From: Kurthia sibirica
GTDB lineage: Bacteria; Bacillota; Bacilli; Bacillales_A; Planococcaceae
Assembly: GCF_003143975.1 (NCBI RefSeq)
Contig: NZ_QFVR01000003.1
Span: forward strand, 124,001-188,000
Direction: 5' to 3'
Length of the DNA stretch: 64,000 bases
Part shown: piece after piece, positions 7,709 through 15,645 of the stretch
Layout: every line of letters starts with the position of its first letter
Numbering within the stretch: position 1 is the stretch's first letter
Notes under the pieces: generated by a model
Database searches by the model: none
What the model was told of the DNA's origin: nothing
Seen by the model: the letters and a program-made list of their open reading frames with translations, nothing else
Program-made: the position numbers and the translations under genes

Positions 7709-8977
7709 TTATCTATTTTTAGAACTTGGTATATTTAATTGTTCGCGATATTTCGCAACCGTTCTACGCGATATTTCAATGTTATTTTTCAGTAATTCAC
7801 TAACAATTTGTTGATCACTCAATGGTTTTTCTTTATTTTCATTTGTGATTAACGCGGTTATTTTTGTATGAATCGCATGAACGGATGTGTTACCAACAGA
7901 TTTTATAAAAAGTTTCTTACACGCTATTTGACCAAAAGGGGTTTGTATATACTTTCCCCTAATTGCTCGACTGACAGTAGATTCATGAATTTCTAATGCC
8001 TCAGCAACATCTTTTAAACCGATTGGTTGAAGATATTCACTTCCTCTTTCAAAAAACAATGGCTGTTTATCTACAAAATAATCAAGGATAGCATACATAG
8101 TTTTACGTCGATAATCAATTCCTTGTACCATGGTTACATAATCTCTCATGCATTTTTGCAGGTATGCATCTTCCCTGTTCTTTAATAATTCAACATATGT
8201 ATTATTAAGAGAAATTTGCGGTATTTGCCCATCATTTATCTCAATAATCCAATGCTCATCTAATTTGACGACAGTAGCATCTGGTATGATATATGGAGAA
8301 CTTTCTTCCAATGACATGGAGGGTGTTCTCGGCAAACTTTTTATATACAAAAATATGTCATGTACTTGTGATGCTGTCAGTTTATAATATTTTTGCAACA
8401 TTCTAAATTCTTTTTTCGCAAGAGCTTCCATTTCGTTTTCTACAAATAATGCAGCGAATGCTGGCGCATGAAAATCATCGGCAATATGTCTTAATATAAA
8501 ATCACGATGATTGTACGACGCCACTCCAAAAGGTTCAAAAGATCTTACAATATCAATCAACTCTTGAGCCGATTCCTCATCAATTTCATATTTTTTCATA
8601 ACATCATCCATCGTTGTCGTCAAGAATAAACGCGCATCTAAAGAATGGATTAAATAGTTTAATATTTCGTACTGTAATTCAGTACAGGTTAGAGGAATCT
8701 GCTCTACTAAAAAGTCATAGGTTCGTTCATTTTTTGTGATAAATTCAATTGGCTGAAGCCCACTTGTTCTCCGCTCCTTAACCGCAACAGATTTTAACCA
8801 GTCATATGGTTTTTCAAGTGGTCTCTCTTGCACATCAATTAGTGGGTTTTCAAGTGACTTTTCAGCGATTAACGCCATTAGCTCTACTGTCGACAATTGT
8901 AAAATCCCTAAATGTTGGATTTGCTGTGGCGATAATTGTTGCATTAATTTCGCATGAATTGTTGTTTGTAATTGCAT
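7709..8977 (-). CDS. rpoN: RNA polymerase sigma-54 factor
   Basis: This is a 422-residue alternative sigma factor that directs RNA polymerase to -24/-12 promoters and needs AAA+ activators. The N-terminal activator-interaction region is glutamine/leucine-rich (LMQQLSPQQIQHLGILQLST). The core-binding and helix-turn-helix regions follow, with SVSRAIRGKYIQTPFGQ-type residues before the end. The RpoN box RRTVAKYRE is at residues 404-412. AGGAGG lies seven bases upstream of the ATG. In Bacillus the orthologue is called sigL. No enhancer-binding activator is encoded in the window. It is a single-gene unit. Confidence 0.95.
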   Translation of the reverse strand: MQLQTTIHAKLMQQLSPQQIQHLGILQLSTVELMALIAEKSLENPLIDVQERPLEKPYDWLKSVAVKERRTSGLQPIEFITKNERTYDFLVEQIPLTCTELQYEILNYLIHSLDARLFLTTTMDDVMKKYEIDEESAQELIDIVRSFEPFGVASYNHRDFILRHIADDFHAPAFAALFVENEMEALAKKEFRMLQKYYKLTASQVHDIFLYIKSLPRTPSMSLEESSPYIIPDATVVKLDEHWIIEINDGQIPQISLNNTYVELLKNREDAYLQKCMRDYVTMVQGIDYRRKTMYAILDYFVDKQPLFFERGSEYLQPIGLKDVAEALEIHESTVSRAIRGKYIQTPFGQIACKKLFIKSVGNTSVHAIHTKITALITNENKEKPLSDQQIVSELLKNNIEISRRTVAKYREQLNIPSSKNR

Positions 8978-9067
8978 GAAAAATCCTCCTATCTATTTAA
9001 AAATAACCATTAATTGATGTATTTCCTTTATCATGATTTTATTGTATATAAGCTATTATAAGCAAAA

Positions 9068-9122
9068 GAAAACACTTTTACTAATTGTAACCTTACAGAG
9101 GTACAATTAGTAAAAGTGTTTA
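9068..9122. terminator. Bidirectional terminator hairpin
   Basis: A perfect 19-bp stem (AACACTTTTACTAATTGTA at 9071-9089 with its complement at 9102-9120) is flanked by A-rich and T-rich runs. It separates the ypjP-like gene from the rpoN promoter region. Confidence 0.9.
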
Positions 9123-9129
9123 TTTCAAA

Positions 9130-9711
9130 CTATGATAACCATTTTGGCGGTGTGTTTTTACTCCAATATAATTCACCTAAATCATGATGACTAACAAAAT
9201 CATCATCGCTTGCATGGTAATGGAAATTATAATAGTAACCATCAAATGGACGATTTTCTGTACGCACATGGAAACGAATAAGATCTTCACCCGTTGCTAC
9301 ATTGTACATATTAAAAATTTTTTCTGAATAATTACCACTTGGATTTTCAGTAATTGCAATTGTGCTACTATCCATTTTTTCTTTCATATTTATTAGCGTA
9401 TCATCCATTGCTTGTTGCATTTTCGGAAAGATGATCGTATCAAAGTCATCTTGAATTTTAGGACCAATTTTAGTGCCGAATTTTTGATAGGCTTGATCTT
9501 TGGCTACTGCTATGAGATCAATTTCCTGTACTAGGTCATTTGTTGCGATATAGGCCGTGGTTTTATGCTGAACTGTATGATCAGCATACTGTGATTTCGC
9601 ACTAGCTTGTTCATCGATTAAATTATTCCAAATTGTATGGCTTGGTGTTATGACACCTAAAGTTACAACTGCAACTGCCGATACTAAGAATTTTTGAATC
9701 CAATTCTTCAT
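9130..9711 (-). CDS. YpjP-like secreted protein
   Basis: This 193-residue protein starts with a signal-anchor (KNWIQKFLVSAVAVVTLGVI). The C-terminal block YYYNFHYHASDDDFVSHHDLG followed by LYWSKNTPPKW matches my recollection of the Bacillus YpjP family, whose function is unknown and whose tail is rich in His and acidic residues that could bind metal. Length is close to that family (about 200). The Shine-Dalgarno-like GGATGGTGA precedes the ATG. It stands alone between a divergent small frame and a terminator. Confidence 0.7.
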   Translation of the reverse strand: MKNWIQKFLVSAVAVVTLGVITPSHTIWNNLIDEQASAKSQYADHTVQHKTTAYIATNDLVQEIDLIAVAKDQAYQKFGTKIGPKIQDDFDTIIFPKMQQAMDDTLINMKEKMDSSTIAITENPSGNYSEKIFNMYNVATGEDLIRFHVRTENRPFDGYYYNFHYHASDDDFVSHHDLGELYWSKNTPPKWLS

Positions 9712-9854
9712 ATTATCACCATCCTGTCATAAATTGAATGTTTTTACTATTAATGTAACGATATTCCAACTAAAAGGTTTCACTTTATACTATTCCATTG
9801 TACAATAAGTTATAGAAATATTGTACGCAAAACAGTTTGAAGGGAGTTTTTTCT

Positions 9855-9929
9855 ATGACAACAATTATGTTTGGTCTAGGTTTTCTCGCTTTAATGGCCT
9901 TTTTAACGTCAATGTGTATCACTGATTAA
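9855..9929 (+). CDS. 24-residue hydrophobic peptide
   Basis: ATG at 9855 follows GAAGGGAG with eight bases between, and the frame MTTIMFGLGFLALMAFLTSM... stops with TAA at 9927. Almost the whole peptide is one membrane segment. It is flanked by its own upstream region and by a terminator immediately after the stop, which together look like a complete transcription unit. I do not recognise the family. No shared sequence with known toxins or holins is claimed. Confidence 0.5.
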   Translation: MTTIMFGLGFLALMAFLTSMCITD

Positions 9930-9942
9930 TAATTAGGACGAC

Positions 9943-9980
9943 AAAAAGATGTAACAGGCTCCCGCCTATTACATCTTTTT
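9943..9980. terminator. Bidirectional terminator
   Basis: AAAAAGATGTAACAGGC and GCCTATTACATCTTTTT form a stem with a single mismatch and a four-base loop, with T runs on both strands. It serves the 24-residue peptide gene and the converging PhzF-like gene. Confidence 0.85.
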
Positions 9981-10709
9981 TTAATGATATGGAACGTCAA
10001 TTGCTGGAATAATTTTCGACATCGATTCAAGGTGAATCATACGACCTGCTGCAATATCCTGAATATAAAGACTAATAAAAAAATTCTCAACTGTTTCATC
10101 ATTATAACGAATTTGCATACGAAATTTCGGTGTACCTAAAATTTTTGAAAACTCATAGAATAACGTATCAATATCGCGTATATCCACTAACATTGTTTCT
10201 AATAAATGTCTTGCTAACATAGGTTTTGTAGCAAATGTATCCGGCATTTCCAATAAAAATTTTCCCTGTTCATACCCATTAAACTTTCTATTTTTGTTAA
10301 CCCAATAGGGCTTTTTTTCTGCAATAAAGGCTGCATTCGCTGCTTGGATCAATTGGCAATCACGCGTTCTAAAAGCCGTTCTCATCACATCAATTTTAAA
10401 GACAGTCAAAGAAGTTTCAATCGATACAAATTTAGCTTTATAATTATCTTTTTCAATATTCGTTAGCAAATGAATCGCGGCAAACATACTGACAAAACAA
10501 ATAGTATATTCTTTATCCGGTGTAAAGAAACGCAATCGTATATTTGCTTTAGTAGATTTTGTAACAAATACCACTTTATCTAATTTACTATTATGAGCAA
10601 TTTTTTTCATTTCCATCGTGCTAAAATTCAATTTTGGTGAATAGACAACGCCAATTATATTATGACCATTGCACCCTTTTCGAAATACTCGAATAAGATG
10701 GACCTTCAT
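9981..10709 (-). CDS. Degenerate PhzF-family (DAP-epimerase fold) protein
   Basis: The N-terminal half follows the PhzF pattern in order: a first strand with a GNP-like turn (here GHN at 15-17), a KKIAHNSKLDKVVFV block where active PhzF proteins have NLSETVFV, and RLRFFTPDKEY where they have RWFTPTVEL. After that comes FVSMFAAIHLL where the family has CGHATLAAAH. The catalytic Glu and the G-H pair are therefore missing. The C-terminal half is weakly recognisable. At 242 residues it is short for the family (about 260-300). It may be a catalytically dead relative with a structural or binding role. Located in a single-gene unit. Confidence 0.5.
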   Translation of the reverse strand: MKVHLIRVFRKGCNGHNIIGVVYSPKLNFSTMEMKKIAHNSKLDKVVFVTKSTKANIRLRFFTPDKEYTICFVSMFAAIHLLTNIEKDNYKAKFVSIETSLTVFKIDVMRTAFRTRDCQLIQAANAAFIAEKKPYWVNKNRKFNGYEQGKFLLEMPDTFATKPMLARHLLETMLVDIRDIDTLFYEFSKILGTPKFRMQIRYNDETVENFFISLYIQDIAAGRMIHLESMSKIIPAIDVPYH

Positions 10710-10928
10710 CCTTTTTTCTTCACTTCCTATAATTTAATAATCGTACATCCTTCTTTTTTGATATTAAACAAATATCACTTCTTATAAACAATTATAACTA
10801 ATATAGCTATTTAAAACAGTTATATTATAAAAAACAGTTAATTTCTCCTTATTTATAATCATTAATATCTATTTTTTTAGTAAATCGCATAAAAAACAGA
10901 CAATAGAAAGCATAATCAGTCAAAACAT
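10710..10928. other. AT-rich intergenic space
   Basis: This AT-rich stretch upstream of the PhzF-like gene and downstream of ypiP has several A/T runs. I can call no frame, hairpin or defined promoter here. Confidence 0.4.
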
Positions 10929-11723
10929 TCATAGCAAAATGATACCAAAATGAAATTTTGTATTCGGTCTATCCTGCCTAGTAAAACCATATTTTTTAAA
11001 AAGTGGTGATTTATAATGTGCTTTTAACAACACACGCTGTTTTGCAACCCTCTTTGCTTCTCTAATCCAGTCATCTGATACTTCATCATGTAGCCCAGCA
11101 TACCTCAATGGTTGAAAACTAGTTGACTCTTCAATTGTTTCTTCAAACATTGGATCCAAATAAACTACATCAAAACTATCATCTGCTTGCTGTTTTAAAT
11201 AATCGATGGCATTTTGCGCTACCACTTCAATTGAGCGCATTGCGCTAAGCAATGGTAAATTTTCTGCAATAAAATCATAATTTTTTAAGCCTTGCTGCAC
11301 GATAAAAGCAATATTGGTATTTGCTTCACAACCAACTACGCGACCTGTAGGACCTACAACTTCAGCAGCAATCATACTATCTGTCGCTAAACCTAACGTA
11401 CAATCTAGTAATCGATCACCTCTATGTAAATTTGCCATTTCAATAAATGGCTCTACTTCTCCCTTTGCGAGGCGCTTCATACGGAACGCAGCAGAACTAG
11501 GATGGAAAAAGAAAGGTTCCGTCATACCAAGCGGATAATAATCAAAACGATTTTTCCCTGCAACAATTAGATGAGCCTGTTGTTCTTCCCCTAGATGTTT
11601 AATCGATTTTTTCTTTCGTTCAATAACATCAATATTCAATATTTGACCAACAAAACGCGCCTTCTCTAAAGAAAGCGCGTCCGGTCTACCACCTGTTGTG
11701 GCTATTGTTTTTATTTGGCACAT
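10929..11723 (-). CDS. YpiP-like class I SAM-dependent methyltransferase
   Basis: This is a 264-residue protein with a Rossmann methyltransferase fold. Motif I reads LLDCTLGLATDSM, the acidic loop is VVGCEANTN, and the catalytic motif is VVYLDPMFE. The DPMF motif relates it to RsmJ-type 16S rRNA methyltransferases and to B. subtilis YpiP, so an RNA substrate is likely but not shown. The N-terminal ATTGGRPDALSLEKARFVG block is typical of the YpiP subgroup. The start overlaps the last 13 bases of the bacilliredoxin gene, so the two are translationally coupled. Confidence 0.78.
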   Translation of the reverse strand: MCQIKTIATTGGRPDALSLEKARFVGQILNIDVIERKKKSIKHLGEEQQAHLIVAGKNRFDYYPLGMTEPFFFHPSSAAFRMKRLAKGEVEPFIEMANLHRGDRLLDCTLGLATDSMIAAEVVGPTGRVVGCEANTNIAFIVQQGLKNYDFIAENLPLLSAMRSIEVVAQNAIDYLKQQADDSFDVVYLDPMFEETIEESTSFQPLRYAGLHDEVSDDWIREAKRVAKQRVLLKAHYKSPLFKKYGFTRQDRPNTKFHFGIILL

Positions 11724-12151
11724 ACTTGATCAAGAGCACCAGCTAGGTGATCACGAACTTGCTCCATCATATGACCCTCTATTTGTTCACGCGGGATGAA
11801 GTAAGCTAGTTCTCCATCTTTCACGACGGCAATTGATGGTGAACTTGGTGGTACTTCACCAAAGAAAGCACGCATCTGTGCTGTCGCCTCTTTATCTTGG
11901 CCTGCAAAAACAGTAATAAGATGGTCTGGTTTCGCTGTTGTTTGGGCAACCGCTTCAATAGCTGCTGGACGCGCAAGCCCCGCAGCACAACCACAAACTG
12001 AGTTAATAACTACTAACGATGTACCCTTTACTTCTTGCATATGCTCGGCAACTGCATCCGATGTTGTGAGTTGTGTAAATCCAGCATCTACTAATTCTAA
12101 ACGCATCGGCTCAACAATACCGCGCATATATTCATCATAAGCATTTGTCAT
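11711..12151 (-). CDS. brxA: Bacilliredoxin
   Basis: This is a 146-residue thioredoxin-like protein that removes bacillithiol from S-bacillithiolated proteins in Firmicutes. The hallmark CGC motif is at residues 53-55 (NSVCGCAAGLARPAA), followed by VFAGQDKEATAQMR and PPSSPS. The opening AYDEYMRGIVEPMR is closer to BrxA (YphP) than BrxB (YqiW) as I remember them. A longer open frame exists upstream to 12283. The ATG at 12151 has GAAGGAAT in front and gives the family length, so the extension is probably untranslated. It leads a two-gene operon with the YpiP-like methyltransferase. Confidence 0.92.
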   Translation of the reverse strand: MTNAYDEYMRGIVEPMRLELVDAGFTQLTTSDAVAEHMQEVKGTSLVVINSVCGCAAGLARPAAIEAVAQTTAKPDHLITVFAGQDKEATAQMRAFFGEVPPSSPSIAVVKDGELAYFIPREQIEGHMMEQVRDHLAGALDQVCAK

Positions 12152-12466
12152 GATATCTATTCCTTCTTTCGTTTCATATGTTAGATTTAGCGTGACTTTA
12201 ACGTCATTTTTATCATAACGTTTTTCACCTATTCTCGCAATTGAATGTGATTTTTGTGTGAGTGTGATGTGATTTTCGTGCAATCACTCACGTAACTTTT
12301 AAAAAGTCACATGTTATTTTTTTATCGCTTGCTACATAGTTATTATATCACTATGTATATATAGAAGAAACTAGTTATACTTTTATCATTTTAATCAAAC
12401 GTATAGTACCTACATTCTTTATTGCTATTGTTAAAATTAAACTATTAAATAAAAAGAGGTAATTAC

Positions 12467-12892
12467 ATGAAAAAAGATTAATCACTCTGCCAGTTGTAGG
12501 TGCATGTAGTAGCGATGAAACTGTTGAACCAAAAATCGAGAAAACAGAAGTCGGATTTACAGAAAAAGCTGAAACGAAGAAAAGTGTACAAACGAATGAA
12601 GCCGTTTATTTTAAAGATAGCGAAGTTAGATGGTCGTACTGTTACGATTACAGAGACAAAAGGAATTCCTGCCGGTAAAAAAGGAAACGACTATGGCGAT
12701 AAGCCAGTTATAGCATTTTGGTATGACGTAACGACTCATTCGAATAAAGAGATAGAATGGAAATTATTAAGAAAAATGGGCCAGTTAAAAATGCTATTGC
12801 TTATCCAATTGGCGATTTAAAAACAAACCCCCGTTACATTAATTGCTAGTCAAGGTATAGGTGGTCAAGAATTAGGTAACCAGACAGATTAG
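12467..12892 (+). pseudogene. DUF5067-type lipoprotein, broken by several frameshifts
   Basis: ATG at 12467 follows AAGAGGT, but the frame hits TAA after four codons. Other frames together give a coherent protein: a remnant lipobox (VVGACSSDETVEP), a linker, and then DGRTVTITETKG, a YGDKPVIAFWYDVT segment, HSNKEI and finally NAIAYPIGDLKTNP and IASQG. That order matches secreted DUF5067 lipoproteins. At least three shifts are needed (near the start codon, about 12620 and about 12760-12830), so no intact product is expected. Multiple independent lesions argue for real decay rather than a single sequencing error. Confidence 0.72.
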
Positions 12893-12997
12893 ATCAAATC
12901 AAATAAGAGGTTTGGTGTTTTGGCATTATATATGTGATTGCGGATTAAAGAAGTATAACATCCATTACTTGAAAAAAAGAGCCTCTTCCATAAAAAA

Positions 12998-13045
12998 AGA
13001 TATACATAAGAAGAATCACTTTCGTAATTCTTCTTATGTATATCT
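12998..13045. terminator. Bidirectional terminator
   Basis: A perfect 19-bp stem (AGATATACATAAGAAGAAT and its complement at 13027-13045) encloses a 10-base loop, with an A7 run on the left that becomes T7 for the leftward DUF2798 transcript. Confidence 0.9.
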
Positions 13046-13050
13046 AGAAT

Positions 13051-13614
13051 TTATCCTTGCTTTGAGTGACTTCTTTCAACTACTTTTGCCATTTTACGAT
13101 ATTGAGATTGATGTAATTTAACCATCACAAAACGAGCAATTGGCTGAATAATAACTACCTCAGCTACTAGCACTACTAATAGATTACGTGGCCAATTTTC
13201 CAAAAACCGATTAAATAAACCTGCTTCAAAACCATTGCCGATAAGATCACCAATGATTGTCATACAAAATGACATACCGATTACTGTGAACAGGATACGA
13301 AATAATAGCTTAGCATTAAAACTATCTGTTGGTAATGTGAATTGTGTGACTAATTTCTCCGCAATTTTCCCGATAAACATTGGTTCTATAATCATAACAA
13401 TTATCCAAATAATCGGTATGACTTTTATAATCTCTCCTGCAATGAAGCTGGCTGATGAACCATCTGGAACACTAAAAAGCACATTCATGGTTGTCATAAA
13501 AATAACCGTAATCGTCGAAATAATAGTACCGTACAATAGACCTTCTTTTCCATTTCTAGGTAATTTCATATCATATTTCTTTTTCTCTTGTTCCATCATA
13601 GCTGTTTGTTGCAT
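13051..13614 (-). CDS. DUF2798-domain integral membrane protein
   Basis: This is a 187-residue membrane protein with four hydrophobic segments arranged as two similar halves. Each half has the DUF2798 pattern (a YGTIISTITVIFMTTMN segment, then FRILFTVIGMSFCMTIIGDL, each followed by a basic loop). The function of the family is unknown. GGAAGGA lies before the ATG. It begins 20 bases after the TetR regulator gene and probably shares its promoter and control. Such TetR/DUF2798 pairs suggest an efflux or membrane-stress role, which is inference only. Confidence 0.8.
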   Translation of the reverse strand: MQQTAMMEQEKKKYDMKLPRNGKEGLLYGTIISTITVIFMTTMNVLFSVPDGSSASFIAGEIIKVIPIIWIIVMIIEPMFIGKIAEKLVTQFTLPTDSFNAKLLFRILFTVIGMSFCMTIIGDLIGNGFEAGLFNRFLENWPRNLLVVLVAEVVIIQPIARFVMVKLHQSQYRKMAKVVERSHSKQG

Positions 13615-13634
13615 CGTATCTTCCTTCCAAAATT

Positions 13635-14204
13635 TTATTTATGCTGATGCGTTGAGATAGACAATAAACGGGCAACCGTTTGGAGTGGTATGCTAGAATG
13701 CTTTGTTAAACTCAGCATGATTGCTCCTTCAATTGTTGCATTCAACAGTAAAGCTTGATCGCTTGCTTGTTGATGTGAAAAACCATCTGCGCTTAATTTT
13801 TCTTGGTATATAGCTTGAATTGCATCATAGGATTCTTCGCAAGTTTGACGTACAACTTCACTAACTGACCCCATTTCACTCACAATGCTATTAAATGTAT
13901 AACCAATTATTACTTTGTCGCGTTCATACTGTCTGATTAATTCACTTAACATATTATCTATAGCCTCTGTTGTCGTATCATATTGAGCAAATATTTTCTT
14001 CATATCATTTGTAATCATTTTATTCATCGTACGTAAACAGGTTATTAATAATTCTTCTTTTCCAGCTGGAAAGTGGTGATAAAAAGCACCTTTTGAAAGT
14101 TCACACACTTTCAATAATTCTGATAAACCAACCCCTAAATACCCTTTTTTCCGAAACAAATCCGTTGCTATAGCTATAATTTTTTCTTTTGTATCTACTG
14201 CCAC
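13635..14204 (-). CDS. TetR/AcrR-family repressor (LmrA/YxaF-like)
   Basis: This is a repressor of about 189 residues. The helix-turn-helix spans residues 5-50 (KIIAIATDLFRKKGY, then LSELLKVCELSKGAFYHHFP), and the GAFYHHFPAGKEEL segment is typical of the LmrA/YxaF subgroup. The C-terminal ligand domain is all-helical. GGAGG sits directly before an ATG at 14210 but seven bases before GTG at 14204, so I prefer the GTG. A palindrome at 14224-14243 just upstream is the likely autoregulatory operator. It is the first gene of an operon with the DUF2798 membrane protein. Confidence 0.87.
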   Translation of the reverse strand: MAVDTKEKIIAIATDLFRKKGYLGVGLSELLKVCELSKGAFYHHFPAGKEELLITCLRTMNKMITNDMKKIFAQYDTTTEAIDNMLSELIRQYERDKVIIGYTFNSIVSEMGSVSEVVRQTCEESYDAIQAIYQEKLSADGFSHQQASDQALLLNATIEGAIMLSLTKHSSIPLQTVARLLSISTHQHK

Positions 14205-14223
14205 CTTCATACCTCCACTTCAC

Positions 14224-14243
14224 TAAACCGACTGGTCGGTTTA
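14224..14243 (-). promoter_or_regulatory. TetR operator palindrome
   Basis: TAAACCGA-CTGG-TCGGTTTA is an inverted repeat with 8-bp arms, containing the ACCGACNGGTCGGT core known for LmrA/AcrR-type TetR regulators. It lies 20 bases upstream of the repressor gene. Confidence 0.8.
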
Positions 14244-14535
14244 TACAATATATCAAATATTTCTTTTATAAGTCAAGCTGTTTTCTAGTACTCACACAAA
14301 TTTTTTATCACCATTACAAGATATTACGTCACTCTAATCCATATGTATTTTGTTTCTACATTTATTTTAGAGGGAATCTCGACATTTGAATAACACAAGA
14401 ACGCCCTCTAGTCCCCTCATCTTCTAGCATATAAATTGCTGATGTTATGCTTTTTATAGTGAGTTCTGCGAAAAGCGTCAAGTAGAAGTCGTATTGTTTG
14501 GAAAACCCAACAAATAATATAAGAATCATTAAAAA
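14244..14535. other. Intergenic region, possibly with a decayed repeat
   Basis: This space upstream of the TetR promoter has no coding frame with a ribosome binding site. A segment near 14461-14510 (TTCTGCGAAAAGCGTCAAG) faintly resembles the core of the dispersed repeats, but the match is too weak to call a copy. Confidence 0.35.
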
Positions 14536-14579
14536 AGCATCTTCTACATTAGACCATTTTGTCTGTAGTAGAAGATGCT
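14536..14579 (-). terminator. Terminator of the ohrR-ohr operon
   Basis: AGCATCTTCTAC and GTAGAAGATGCT form a perfect 12-bp stem followed leftward by TTTTTT. It is 28 bases after the ohr stop codon. Confidence 0.88.
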
Positions 14580-14606
14580 GTTATTTACTTTTTAGCGATC
14601 TAGTCG

Positions 14607-15011
14607 TTAAATGGCTTTAATCGTTACATCAATATTGCCGGCAGTTGCTTTTGAATAAGGGCAAACTGTATGCGCAATTTTTGCTAAGCGTTCTGTTTCT
14701 GCTTGATCCAGATCTGCAATTTCAACTTCTAATTGCACTGCAATTTTAAAACCATTGTCGGCCTCATCTTTTAATAATGATACCGTTCCTTTTACAGTAC
14801 TTTTAGATTTGATTTTTTCGCCACGCATTACAACTTCTAAAGCGCTATTAAAACACGCGCTATAACCGGCAGCAAATAATTGTTCTGGATTCGTAGCTGT
14901 TGATTTTGAACCGGGCGCCGCCACTTCCATATCAAATGATTTATCTTCAGAATAGACCTGACCTTTACGTCCACCTGTATTAATTATTGTCGTTTCATAT
15001 AATACTGTCAT
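14607..15011 (-). CDS. ohr: Organic hydroperoxide resistance protein (Ohr)
   Basis: This is a 134-residue OsmC/Ohr-family thiol peroxidase that reduces organic hydroperoxides using two cysteines. Both are present: Cys53 (GYSACFNSAL) and Cys117 (HTVCPYSKAT). Arg15 in the GGRKG turn matches the active-site Arg of the family. Length is normal. It starts 15 bases after the ohrR stop, so regulator and enzyme share one transcript. Expression should rise when OhrR is oxidised. Bacillus has two paralogues (OhrA and OhrB); the linkage to ohrR points to the OhrA type. Confidence 0.94.
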   Translation of the reverse strand: MTVLYETTIINTGGRKGQVYSEDKSFDMEVAAPGSKSTATNPEQLFAAGYSACFNSALEVVMRGEKIKSKSTVKGTVSLLKDEADNGFKIAVQLEVEIADLDQAETERLAKIAHTVCPYSKATAGNIDVTIKAI

Positions 15012-15026
15012 TTTACAACACTCCTA

Positions 15027-15461
15027 TTATTTTAATTTTGTTGTCAATACATGGTTTAATTTCTTCGATAATGTAAGTAATGCTTTATACTCTGCCTCAT
15101 CATCCATCAGCGACACAACACAACGATCAATGACAGCAGCAATAGTTGATTCTTGCAATTTAGAATGATGGGTTAGAGATATATTGATTACACGCTCGTC
15201 TTCATGACTACGGTTTCGCTCAACCCAATTATTCGCCTCCATCCGCTTAAGTAACGGCGTTAAAGTACCACTATCAAGTTCGAGCTTCTCACCTAAATCC
15301 TTTATAGATAAATGATTCTGCTCATATAGTGCCAATAGTACAAGGTATTGCGAATAAGTTAAACCAAAATCAGCCAATATTTCTTTATAAAATTTTGTGA
15401 ATTTCTTCGACGCTGCGTACAGTGCAAAGCAAATTTGATCATCTAAACGTTGTGCCTTCAA
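15027..15461 (-). CDS. ohrR: MarR-family peroxide-sensing repressor OhrR
   Basis: This is a 144-residue winged-helix repressor of ohr. The sensing Cys is Cys11 in LDDQICFALY, the equivalent of Cys15 in B. subtilis OhrR. A second Cys at 114 leaves open a two-Cys mechanism. The MarR wing is LDSGTLTPLLKRMEANNWVER plus RSHEDERV. I use the TTG at 15461, which follows AAAGAGGTGG by four to seven bases. The GTG at 15488 lies inside the operator. The neighbouring ohr gene and a clean operator-promoter upstream fix the role. Confidence 0.92.
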   Translation of the reverse strand: MKAQRLDDQICFALYAASKKFTKFYKEILADFGLTYSQYLVLLALYEQNHLSIKDLGEKLELDSGTLTPLLKRMEANNWVERNRSHEDERVINISLTHHSKLQESTIAAVIDRCVVSLMDDEAEYKALLTLSKKLNHVLTTKLK

Positions 15462-15481
15462 ATTGCCACCTCTTTTTAAAT

Positions 15482-15538
15482 TGCACACAATTAAGTTGTG
15501 TACAATTTAAATTCTACCACTTTTTCTTGAGATTGCAA
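15482..15538 (-). promoter_or_regulatory. ohrR promoter and OhrR operator
   Basis: Leftward, TTGCAA (15533-15538) and TAGAAT (15511-15516) are 16 bases apart. TGCACACAATTAAGTTGTGTACA (about 15482-15504) is an inverted repeat covering the transcription start, resembling the TACAATT-AATTGTA type of OhrR operator. Confidence 0.78.
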
Positions 15539-15590
15539 GTAATATGCTTTGGACAAATTAAAACATAGGGAATTTAATAGCAATACATGC

Positions 15591-15632
15591 AAAACCAGTA
15601 TGACCGAAAGTAAGATCATACTGGTTTTTTAG
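15591..15632. terminator. Bidirectional terminator between deoC and ohrR
   Basis: AAAACCAGTATGA and TCATACTGGTTTT form a 13-bp stem with T runs on both strands. It ends the long catabolic operon and insulates the ohrR promoter. Confidence 0.9.
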
Positions 15633-15645
15633 TATTCAACTTTTT

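Noticed and set aside
12152-12283. 44-residue N-terminal extension of bacilliredoxin
   Set aside because: The ATG at 12151 has a ribosome site and gives the standard family length. The extension has no site of its own and does not resemble family members.
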